A stretch of 11,737 nucleotides of DNA from Verrucomicrobiota bacterium (GTDB lineage: Bacteria > Verrucomicrobiota > Verrucomicrobiia > Opitutales > Opitutaceae): contig JAFAAS010000110.1 in assembly GCA_023426435.1 (NCBI GenBank), positions 1 to 11,737 on the forward strand, given 5' to 3'. Below the pieces are notes generated by a model, which did no database searches, had not been told where the DNA came from, and saw only the letters and a list, made by a program, of their open reading frames with translations. The translations under genes and the position numbers were made by a program. Within the stretch, counting starts at the first letter, position 1. Each line of letters begins with the position of its first letter. Shown here piece after piece: positions 1 to 6,334 of this stretch.

Positions 1-1
1 G

Positions 2-337
2 ATCGTGGTGGTGCCGACGGTGCGTGAGGCGGATGGGCTGGCGGCGGGGATCCGGAATGTGGAGTTCACGTCGAGTCAGCGGCAGGAGGCGCTGGGGATC
101 TATACGGCGTTGAAGCGGGCGCAGGAAATGGCGGCGGCGGGCGTGCGCAGTCCGGATCGGATCGTGGCGGAGGCGACGCATATACTCGGCGATCGGCGGC
201 GGTTGCGGATTATATATATTTGTGTGATGGATCGGGAGACGATGGAGCCGATGCGCGAGGTGGTGCCGGGCAAGTCGATGCTGGCGATCGCGGCGTGGGT
301 GGATGAGGTGCGGGTGATTGATAATGCGGTGTTGTGA
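2..337 (+). CDS. panC: Pantoate--beta-alanine ligase, C-terminal part (5' end outside window)
   Basis: PanC joins D-pantoate and beta-alanine using ATP, giving pantothenate in the cytoplasm (vitamin B5 and CoA pathway). The frame is already open at the window edge, so only about the last 111 residues are present. What identifies it is the order of conserved PanC C-terminal segments: VPTVREADGLA, then RNVEFTSSQRQEAL, then a helix with ALKRAQEMAAAG, then the final AAWVDEVRVIDNAVL, close to the usual PanC ending (A..VG..RLIDN). The GTG at base 5 is internal and not a start. An oddity is that the KMSKS-like loop, normally SSRN after DGLA(M/L), here reads AAGIRN, so the two serines that contact ATP phosphates in characterised enzymes are missing. 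The segment IIYICVMD is also unusual where other PanCs often have a DYVEVVD-like sequence. Family assignment is firm; catalytic competence is less so. Confidence 0.9.
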   Translation: MVVVPTVREADGLAAGIRNVEFTSSQRQEALGIYTALKRAQEMAAAGVRSPDRIVAEATHILGDRRRLRIIYICVMDRETMEPMREVVPGKSMLAIAAWVDEVRVIDNAVL

Positions 338-415
338 GGGTAAAGGGGGCGTAGAAGGTTGGCTCGAGCGGCGCCCTTGCCTCGAAAATGATTTAGAGGT
401 CCCAAGGATCCTGCG

Positions 416-443
416 TTGAATTTGTCGGAGAGCTCCCTGTAAC
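416..443 (+). promoter_or_regulatory. Weak candidate promoter upstream of the NHL gene
   Basis: TTGAAT (416-421) and TGTAAC (438-443) are separated by 16 bp, each matching four of six positions of the sigma-70-type consensus. It lies in the 164-bp gap after panC and would give a leader of roughly 50 nt. The match is weak and could be chance. The rest of the gap shows no gene and no terminator with a T-tract; an imperfect pairing of 343-351 with 372-378 is the only stem seen near the panC stop. Confidence 0.2.
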
Positions 444-501
444 TGTCGCCGGACAGGCTAGTCGTTCCGGTTTCGCCTGGGTCCATCTCTTAAATTCCAG
501 C

Positions 502-3465
502 TTGTCGATGCTTCTTGTGCAGCCCTTCGGTCATGTTTTAGCCGGCGTGAGCTGGCTCCTCGGATTATTTTTGTCGGATCGGCTCCGGCGAAGACGGTGC
601 GCAAGGTTCACGCGACTCCCGAAGATTGTCCTAAGCTTGGCGGGAACTCTGATCGGAGGCAGCGTCAAGGCGCAGGAAGCTCCCATTTATTTCGACACGC
701 TCGCTGGTTGGTCGGGTGGACGAGGCACGGCAGATGGCCAAGGGCCGGACGCGCGATTCCATCATCCGAATGCGGTCGCGGTCGATCAGCTTGGTAACAT
801 CTACGTCGCCGACCTTTATAATTATACCATCCGAAAGATCACTCCTGCGGGAGAGGTCTCCACCCTTGCTGGCAAAGCCGGCGTTAGTGGCGCGGTAGAT
901 GGATTCCGAGAACAGGCGCGCTTCCATCAACCGACCGCGGTCGCGGTGGACCTGGTTGGGAATATCTTCGTGGCGGACGGGGCGGGCCATGTGGTCCGGA
1001 AAGTGTCCCCAACTGGCCAGGTGGTGACGATCGCGGGGAAATCAGGTGAACCCGGCGCCTTGGATGGCTTAGGATCGGCCGCGCGGTTCAGCTACCCAGC
1101 AGGCGTGGCGGTCGACGCGTCAGGGAACGTTTACGTCGGTGATTACTGGAATTTCGCCGTGCGAAGAATCTCTCCGGAGGGGTTGGTTACAACGTGGGCA
1201 GGGCGACTTGGCACGGAAGGGATGGTTGACGGAGCGGGCAATGACGCCCGCTTTTATCACGCATCAGCGCTGACGTTTGATCGCGCTGGAAATCTCTACG
1301 TGGTGGACGAGGGGGTGGGCTGGTCGGACATGTCGGATGTTCGCAAAATTACACCCGCGGGTGTGGTGACCACGCTGACGTCTGGGCAGCGTCGAATCCT
1401 GCGAGGAATCGCGGTTGATGCGCAGGGGACGGTGTATGTATCTGACGCAGGAAGTGCGACGATCCGGCGGTTGACACCGGCAGGGGAGGCGGAGCCGTTT
1501 GCCGGCGGTGGGTGGCCGCCGCCGGAGGGAAAAGACGGTCAGGGCGCCGTCGCAAACTTCAAGCGGCCAACCGGGATGGCAATAAACCTGGCGGGTAACC
1601 TTCTGGTGGCTGACCGGGACCACCATACAATCCGGGAGGTAACGCCTTCAGCCTTCGTGACCACGCTCGCCGGAGCCGTGGAATATTCGCAGCGCGGGTT
1701 CAGGGATGGAATCGGATCGACGGCACGCTTCGATTCACCATCTGACGTGGAACTCGATGCGGCGGGGAACGTGTTTGTCGCGGACCGTGGAAATCACGTG
1801 ATTCGAAAGATTACTCCGTCCGGTGTGGTCACCACGTTTGCTGGAATCCCCGGTCGATCAGGCTCGCGCGACGGGCCGTCCAATCAAGCCGAGTTTAGTT
1901 CCCCCTCTGCGCTTACGTTTGATCCTCGCGGCAACCTCTACGTGGCCGACCGAGGCAATCATGTGATAAGAAGAATAGCACCCGACGGTAATGTCACGAC
2001 GCTTGCTGGTTTGGCCGGCATCCGGGGCGCGGCGAACGGGTTTGGGCCCACTGCAAGATTCGATACGATAGCGTCGATCGTGGCCGATACGCGTGGGTAT
2101 ATATTTATAACCGACCTCAATCACGCAGTCAGACAGATTACGCCTGAGGGAGAAGTTTCAACATTCGCCGGAAAACTGGGGGTGCGTGGCAATGTGAGTT
2201 TCATCACTGACGGTCCAAGGCTAGAGGCGACGTTCACGTCTTTGTCGGGTATCGCGACGGACGGGGCGGGAAACTTTTATGTCGGAGACAATCACACGAT
2301 ACGGAAGATCGATGCGAATGGAACAGTGAGCACGATAGCGGGGCGCCTTGGAATGCCGGGGTTCCGCGATGGGCAGGGGGAGGAGGCTTTATTCCATAGA
2401 GAAATTGGCCTGCGGCTCGGGATCGATGGCAATTTATGGATAGTCGATAGCGAGAATTATATGGTGCGGAAGATGTCCCCCTCTGGGGTTGTGACCACCG
2501 TAGGCGGGAACTCGTCTTTTTCAGGGAGCCTCGACGGCTACGGCCCGGCGGCCTGGTTTCGTAGACCTACAGGCATCGCGGTTTCGCCCTCGGGAATTAT
2601 CTATGTTGCGGATGCAAGCGGGGACAAAATACGCCGCGGCGTCCCGAGATCGACGTCGCGGTTGATGGCAATATCGACCCGGTCCCGGGCTGGGCAGGGC
2701 GATCAAACGTTAATCATGGGATTTGTGGTAGAAGGGAATAAACAGGTGCTGGTGCGCGGGGTGGGGCCGGGCATCGCGAGCGGTGTGCCGACCGCGCTGA
2801 CGGATCCGCGGTTGGAACTGTATCGCTTTCAGGGCGGCGGGTTCACGAACGTTGATGAGAATAATGATTGGGCGAACACGAATGCGATGATGCAAACGTT
2901 CGCGCGCTTGGGGGCCTCGGCGCTGGCGGCGAACTCAAAGGACGCGGCATTATTGAACAACATTGAGGGTGGCGTTTATACGGCGCATGTGACGTCGGGA
3001 GGGGCATCGGGTGTGGCACTGGTCGAGGCGTATGATGGCGACAAGGGAGAGGGCGGCAGCCGGTTTGCGGCGTTGTCAACGCGCACGGTGGCGGGATCGG
3101 GTGACGACACGTTGATCGTCGGGATGGTGCTGGATGGATCCGGTCCGAAGACAGTGGTGGTGCGAGCGCTGGGGCCGACGTTGGGGGCGCGCGATGGGGT
3201 GAGCGGGGTGTTGTCGGATCCGAAGCTGCAATTGTTTCGAATGGCTCACGGGACTTCGTCCTTGATTGGCGAGAACGACGACTGGGGTGGTTTACACGAG
3301 TTAAAGGCGACGTTCACGGCGGTGGGCGCAGGTGCATTGTCAGGCGATACCAGCAAGGATGCGGCGATGCTTGTGACGCTGGATCCGGGCGTTTACACCG
3401 TGCACGTGTCGGGTGCGGCTGGGACGACGGGGGTGGCGTTGGTGGAGATCTTTGATGTGCCGTGA
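502..3465 (+). CDS. Secreted NHL-repeat (double beta-propeller) protein with C-terminal A+B module
   Basis: Exported protein of about 987 residues, function unknown. Residues 42-57 form a hydrophobic stretch after a basic run (RLRRRRCARFTRLPK) and end in VKA before QEA, a good signal peptidase I site. Residues 65-716 contain 12 units of about 55 residues built on DG.G..ARF..P..VAVD..GN.YVAD..NH.IRKITP.G.VTTLAG, which is the NHL pattern. NHL folds usually have six blades, so 12 units suggest two propellers. Unit 5 is short and lacks the DG..ARF part. Residues 719-852 and 853-987 are the A and B halves of a module also found in the protease at 4180, ending in GVALVEIFDVP. NHL propellers usually bind proteins, glycans or RNA; here an extracellular scaffold or adhesin is an inference. 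The start is uncertain: TTG 502, ATG 508 or TTG 571, none with a clear ribosome site; 571 gives the most normal signal peptide. Several AT-rich codons (ATA, AGA) occur in the NHL part but rarely in the C-terminal module. Confidence 0.88.
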   Translation: MSMLLVQPFGHVLAGVSWLLGLFLSDRLRRRRCARFTRLPKIVLSLAGTLIGGSVKAQEAPIYFDTLAGWSGGRGTADGQGPDARFHHPNAVAVDQLGNIYVADLYNYTIRKITPAGEVSTLAGKAGVSGAVDGFREQARFHQPTAVAVDLVGNIFVADGAGHVVRKVSPTGQVVTIAGKSGEPGALDGLGSAARFSYPAGVAVDASGNVYVGDYWNFAVRRISPEGLVTTWAGRLGTEGMVDGAGNDARFYHASALTFDRAGNLYVVDEGVGWSDMSDVRKITPAGVVTTLTSGQRRILRGIAVDAQGTVYVSDAGSATIRRLTPAGEAEPFAGGGWPPPEGKDGQGAVANFKRPTGMAINLAGNLLVADRDHHTIREVTPSAFVTTLAGAVEYSQRGFRDGIGSTARFDSPSDVELDAAGNVFVADRGNHVIRKITPSGVVTTFAGIPGRSGSRDGPSNQAEFSSPSALTFDPRGNLYVADRGNHVIRRIAPDGNVTTLAGLAGIRGAANGFGPTARFDTIASIVADTRGYIFITDLNHAVRQITPEGEVSTFAGKLGVRGNVSFITDGPRLEATFTSLSGIATDGAGNFYVGDNHTIRKIDANGTVSTIAGRLGMPGFRDGQGEEALFHREIGLRLGIDGNLWIVDSENYMVRKMSPSGVVTTVGGNSSFSGSLDGYGPAAWFRRPTGIAVSPSGIIYVADASGDKIRRGVPRSTSRLMAISTRSRAGQGDQTLIMGFVVEGNKQVLVRGVGPGIASGVPTALTDPRLELYRFQGGGFTNVDENNDWANTNAMMQTFARLGASALAANSKDAALLNNIEGGVYTAHVTSGGASGVALVEAYDGDKGEGGSRFAALSTRTVAGSGDDTLIVGMVLDGSGPKTVVVRALGPTLGARDGVSGVLSDPKLQLFRMAHGTSSLIGENDDWGGLHELKATFTAVGAGALSGDTSKDAAMLVTLDPGVYTVHVSGAAGTTGVALVEIFDVP
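694..2649 (+). repeat. Twelve tandem NHL-type repeat units (coding)
   Basis: Units run from D65 to about P716 of the NHL protein. Each usually has a TLAG-type strand, a DG.G..ARF loop, a VAVD..GN.YVAD core and an IRKITP.G strand. Units 7 and 8 are the closest pair, sharing VADRGNHVIRKI/RRI. Unit 4 carries a small insertion (EGVGWSDMSD), unit 5 is truncated to about 41 residues, and unit 10 has an extra NVSFITD stretch. The DNA copies have diverged, so this is an old protein-level repeat and not a recent tandem duplication. Confidence 0.85.
2656..3465 (+). repeat. Dispersed C-terminal A+B module, copy 1
   Basis: The first of three related coding segments in the window. Half A (2656-3057) has GDQTLIMGFVVEGNK, GVGPGIA, DPRLELYR, ENNDW, SKDAALL and GVYTAHV. 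Half B (3058-3465) has the corresponding TLIVGMVLDGSGPK, LGPTLGA, DPKLQLFR, ENDDWGG, SKDAAMLVTLDPG and VYTVHV, so A and B are ancient duplicates of one another. Each half looks like a beta-sandwich of roughly 130 residues. DNA similarity to the copies at 5257 and 11369 is visible by eye. Confidence 0.85.
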
Positions 3466-3482
3466 AGGGCCCCAGCGATTTG

Positions 3483-3504
3483 CACAATTTTGTCGACGAT
3501 TGTG
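3483..3504 (+). other. Inverted repeat between the NHL gene stop and the next start
   Basis: CACAAT (3483-3488) pairs with ATTGTG (3499-3504) around a 10-nt loop that itself contains GTCGAC. It is 18 nt after the NHL stop and has no T-tract, so it is not a typical intrinsic terminator. It could be an RNA-processing or attenuation hairpin, or chance. Confidence 0.25.
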
Positions 3505-3539
3505 TTGAAGCGGGGCGGCGGGACCGCATTTCTGGAGGG

Positions 3540-4172
3540 ATGCTTCCGGTCCGCTTCAGCAGGTGGTGTGTTGCGTTGTTCTTAGTTTTCGCGGGCGTCG
3601 TGCCGGCGACAATGGTGCGCGCCACGACGGTGGTGCCGCCGGAGTTTTCGGCGCTGGTGAATGGGGCGGACTACATCGTGCATGCGGTGGTGAAAAGAGT
3701 CACCGCGGAGAAGCGGGCGCGGGGAAATGGCGTGAAGATCGTGACGCTGGTGGAGTTGGAAGTGATCGAGGTGGTGGCGGGGACGCCGCCGGAGAAGGTG
3801 ACGCTGGAGTTGTTGGGCGGGAAGGTGGGCGACGAGGAGTTGCGCGTCGTGGGGATGCCACAGTTCGAGGTGGGCGATGAGGACATTTTGTTTGTGAGCA
3901 AGAATGGTCGCGCGGTTGCGCCGCTGTATGCGATGGGGCATGGGCGCTATGTGGTGGAGCGCGATGCGGCGAGCGGGAGGAAGTTTGTGAAGCGGGAGGA
4001 TGGCGCGCCTTTGCAGGATACGGCGCAGGTGAGTTTGCCGCTGGCGAAGGGTGGGGCGGGGGAGTTGGTGCGGAGGCGGATGGCTCTAAGTTCGGCGTTG
4101 GGGCCGGAGGAGTTTATCCGGCGGATTCGTGCGGAGCGGACGAACGAGAGCGGCGGTCAGCCCGTGAGATAA
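3540..4172 (+). CDS. Small secreted protein of unknown function, adjacent to matrixin gene
   Basis: With the ATG at 3540 the product has 210 residues and a textbook signal peptide: basic start (MLPVRFSRW), hydrophobic core (VALFLVFAGVV), cleavage after A23 or A28 (VRA before TTVVPP). The mature part begins FSALVNGADYIVHAVVKRV and continues with a strand-rich pattern (VTLVELEVIEVVAG, VTLELLGGKVGD, FEVGDEDILFV, PLYAMGHGRYVV). This resembles, from memory, a family of uncharacterised exported proteins with an ADxVVxGxV..G.P.F..GE..LLFL layout, often near predicted metalloproteases. A GGAGGG lies at 3534-3539 directly against the ATG, closer than usual. The frame is open back to a GTG at 3462 that overlaps the NHL stop (GTGA), adding 26 residues that would spoil the signal peptide. 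It ends 7 bp before the matrixin start, so translational coupling is likely. A role as inhibitor, chaperone or substrate of the protease would be speculation. Confidence 0.8.
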   Translation: MLPVRFSRWCVALFLVFAGVVPATMVRATTVVPPEFSALVNGADYIVHAVVKRVTAEKRARGNGVKIVTLVELEVIEVVAGTPPEKVTLELLGGKVGDEELRVVGMPQFEVGDEDILFVSKNGRAVAPLYAMGHGRYVVERDAASGRKFVKREDGAPLQDTAQVSLPLAKGGAGELVRRRMALSSALGPEEFIRRIRAERTNESGGQPVR

Positions 4173-4179
4173 ATTTATC
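4168..4179. promoter_or_regulatory. Perfect 12-bp AT-rich palindrome at a stop/start junction
   Basis: GATAAATTTATC is a perfect palindrome that contains the TAA stop of the small secreted protein (4170-4172) and ends at the base before the GTG start of the protease (4180). It stands out in GC-rich surroundings. It could be a protein-binding site or a coupling element that keeps the start region weakly structured. It also replaces the position where a ribosome-binding site would be expected, and no clear one is seen. Confidence 0.35.
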
Positions 4180-6048
4180 GTGCGCACCCTTATTTCCCTG
4201 GTGGTGGCGTTCGCCGCGGCGGCGAGCACGTGGGCCTATAGTCTCAGCGTCGATGGCAGCGGCGTGTATGTGAACAAGTGGCGGACGAGTCCGATCCATA
4301 TGATCGTGAAGCTGCCGACGGCGCCGACGCTGACGGACGGCGGGACCTTCAGCAGTAGCGTGATCGCCGGCATGCAGGCGTGGAATGCTCAGTTGGGGGC
4401 GGTGCAGTTTGCCTGGCAGACCAGCGCTCCCGGAAGCTATGCGAACGGCAATAAAATCAACGAAGTGGTGGTCGATGACACCGCCGATGGTGACGAGTTT
4501 CCGGACGGGATGCTGGCGATCACGATCATGTATTTCGCAGGCAACGAATTTATAGAGGCGGATGTGATCTTCAATGCAGCGGAGTCGTGGGATTCGTATC
4601 GCGGCTCGCGTAATGGACGGGGCGGACGCGAAGATGTGCGGCGAGTGGCGGTGCATGAGCTGGGGCATGCGCTCGGCCTCGATCATCCGGACGAAGCGGG
4701 GCAGTTTGTAACCGCGATCATGAATGCCCGGGTGAGCGACATCGATAGCTTGCGAAGCGATGATATCGCCGGAGGCCGACGACTTTATGGCGCGCCCGGG
4801 TTCGTGCCGGCGAACGATGCGTTTGTTCATGCGACGACGATCGTGCTCGAGGGAGGAGTCATCGAATTGGCGGGAGCGAACATCGCGGCGACGCGGGAGG
4901 CAAACGAGCCGGCTCACGCGGATGTGCCGACGGGGCAGTCGGTGTGGTGGAAATGGACCGCGCCGTCGTCGGGGGCGGTAAGGTTGACGACGCTGGGGAG
5001 TGACTACGACACGGTGCTGGCGGTATATACCGGCGGGACGTTGTCGGGGTTGACGGAGGTGGTATCGAATGACGACGAGGAGACACCGGAGCAGAATGAG
5101 ACGCCACAGCGGAAGCGGACGAGCCGGGTGAGTTTCAATGCGCGAAAAAATGTGACGTATCGGATCGCCGTGGACGGCTGGGGTGACGAGGAGTCGCCGG
5201 CGTATTGGGGAAATATTACGCTCGGGATGGAGTTCACGCCGGCGGCGCAATCGACGACGCGGTTGGTGGCGTTGGCGGCGCGGGCGGCGGCGGGGAGTGG
5301 GGATCAGACGTTGATCATGGGGTTTGTGGTGGAAGGGAACAAGGAGGTGCTGGTGCAGGGGGTGGGGCCCGGGATTGCGGGGAGTGTGCCGACGGCGTTG
5401 ACGGATCCGCGATTGGAGTTGTTTCGGTATCAGGGAGGAACGTTTGCGAAGGTGGATGAGAATAATGATTGGGTGAATTCGTCGGCGATTACGGAGGCGC
5501 GGGCGCGGTTGGGGGCGTCGGCGTTGGCGGTGGGGTCGAAGGATGCGGCGTTGTTGAAGACTATAGCGGGAGGAGTTTATACAGCGCATGTCGCGTCGGG
5601 TGGCGCGGCGGGAGTAGCGCTGGTGGAGGCGTATGATGCGGACGGGGGCGGGAGCAGTCGATTGATGGCGTTGTCGACGCGGACGGTAGCGGGGGCGGGC
5701 GATGCGACGTTGATCGCGGGCTTTGTGTTGGAAGGGAATGGGCCGAAGACGGTGTTGATTCGCGGGCTCGGGCCGGAATTGGCGGGGCGCGGGGTGAATG
5801 GCGTTTTGGCGGATCCGAGAATCACCGTGTATCGCGGCTCGAATGTGGTGGGGAGCAATGATGATTGGGGCGGGAGCGCGGAGTTGAAAGAGGCGTTTTC
5901 GGCGGTGGGGGCGGAGCAACTCGCGAGCGGCGGGAGCAAGGATGCGGCGATGTTGGTGACGTTGGATCCGGGGGCTTACACCGTGCACGTGACCGGCGCG
6001 GCGGGGACGACGGGGGTGGCGCTGGTGGAGATATTTGATGTGCCGTAA
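4180..6048 (+). CDS. Secreted matrixin-like zinc metalloprotease with PPC-like domain and A+B module
   Basis: Predicted extracellular metzincin endopeptidase, 622 residues. The signal peptide is MRTLISLVVAFAAAASTWA followed by YSLSVDG. The catalytic domain (about 20-206) has the zinc motif HELGHALGLDH with H159, H163 and H169 as ligands, E160 as general base, and the Met-turn at M181 (AIMN), then DDIAGGRRLYG, as in matrixin-type domains. No propeptide with a cysteine switch lies between the signal peptide and the catalytic domain. Residues 212-352 (NDAFVHATTI ... SVWWKWTAPSSGAVRLTT ... YDTVLAVYTGG ... YRIAVDGWG) resemble bacterial pre-peptidase C-terminal beta-sandwiches. Residues 360-492 and 493-622 are the A and B halves of the shared C-terminal module, ending in GVALVEIFDVP. 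Translation likely starts at GTG 4180, 7 nt after the preceding gene, probably coupled to it. Substrate unknown. The HPD after the third histidine is a variation on the commoner matrixin HS. Confidence 0.9.
   Translation: MRTLISLVVAFAAAASTWAYSLSVDGSGVYVNKWRTSPIHMIVKLPTAPTLTDGGTFSSSVIAGMQAWNAQLGAVQFAWQTSAPGSYANGNKINEVVVDDTADGDEFPDGMLAITIMYFAGNEFIEADVIFNAAESWDSYRGSRNGRGGREDVRRVAVHELGHALGLDHPDEAGQFVTAIMNARVSDIDSLRSDDIAGGRRLYGAPGFVPANDAFVHATTIVLEGGVIELAGANIAATREANEPAHADVPTGQSVWWKWTAPSSGAVRLTTLGSDYDTVLAVYTGGTLSGLTEVVSNDDEETPEQNETPQRKRTSRVSFNARKNVTYRIAVDGWGDEESPAYWGNITLGMEFTPAAQSTTRLVALAARAAAGSGDQTLIMGFVVEGNKEVLVQGVGPGIAGSVPTALTDPRLELFRYQGGTFAKVDENNDWVNSSAITEARARLGASALAVGSKDAALLKTIAGGVYTAHVASGGAAGVALVEAYDADGGGSSRLMALSTRTVAGAGDATLIAGFVLEGNGPKTVLIRGLGPELAGRGVNGVLADPRITVYRGSNVVGSNDDWGGSAELKEAFSAVGAEQLASGGSKDAAMLVTLDPGAYTVHVTGAAGTTGVALVEIFDVP
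5257..6048 (+). repeat. Dispersed C-terminal A+B module, copy 2
   Basis: Half A is 5257-5655 and half B is 5656-6048, in the protease gene. The stretch around GDQTLIMGFVVEGNK through DPRLELFR, and the last 60 or so bases, are nearly superimposable on copy 1 at the DNA level. The final codons differ mainly by synonymous changes and by the stop (TGA in copy 1, TAA here). Protein identity is higher than expected from the rest of the two genes, which share no other domain. Confidence 0.85.
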
Positions 6049-6148
6049 GGTGAGGGATAGCAGGAGACGAAGTGAGTCACGGGTCGCAATGGTTGGGTTG
6101 AACAGCAGAGTTCCTGGTCGTGCGACGGAATGGAATATATAGGTGTTT

Positions 6149-6168
6149 CCCGGTATTGTTTATACGGG
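6149..6168 (+). other. Stem-loop in the intergenic region after the protease
   Basis: CCCG-G-TAT (6149-6156) pairs with ATACGGG (6162-6168) as a 7-bp stem with one bulged G and a TGTTT loop. It is 100 nt past the protease stop and no T-tract follows. It may end or stabilise the upstream transcript, but it is not a canonical intrinsic terminator. Confidence 0.3.
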
Positions 6169-6203
6169 TATCTGATTGCTCGCGGTTAATTTCGGGGCGT
6201 CGG

Positions 6204-6226
6204 CTGCATAAGCGGCTGGCATGCAG
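6204..6226 (+). other. Inverted repeat CTGCAT/ATGCAG
   Basis: Perfect 6-bp arms (6204-6209 and 6221-6226) are separated by 11 nt, upstream of the candidate promoter for the thioredoxin-like gene. The arm spacing fits either a small hairpin or an operator half-site pair. Apart from these elements, the 286-bp gap 6049-6334 shows no gene. Confidence 0.25.
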
Positions 6227-6258
6227 TGTGAAAAGAGAATGAGGCGGGGTGTGGGCGT

Positions 6259-6287
6259 TTGGGGCGGGTTCCTTATTGAGAGATAAT
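6259..6287 (+). promoter_or_regulatory. Candidate promoter for the thioredoxin-like gene
   Basis: GATAAT at 6282-6287 matches five of six -10 positions and lies 17 bp after TTGGGG (6259-6264), a poor -35. It sits in a locally AT-rich patch within a GC-rich gap and would give a leader of about 40 nt before ATG 6335. No strong ribosome-binding site precedes that ATG. Confidence 0.35.
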
Positions 6288-6334
6288 AGGACTACCGCCG
6301 GGGGCTGAGATGCGTTATCGCGCGGCTAGTCATT

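Noticed and set aside
4114..5988. A 624-codon open frame on the minus strand opposite the first protease
   Set aside because: Its product is dominated by arginine, histidine and proline with no domain pattern. This is what antisense reading of GC-rich third positions gives, and the plus-strand gene has clear motifs over the full length.
5900..6048. PEP-CTERM, LPXTG or type IX secretion tail at the shared C-termini
   Set aside because: There is no PEP or LPXTG motif, no terminal hydrophobic helix and no basic end; I also cannot match the module to a known type IX CTD by eye.
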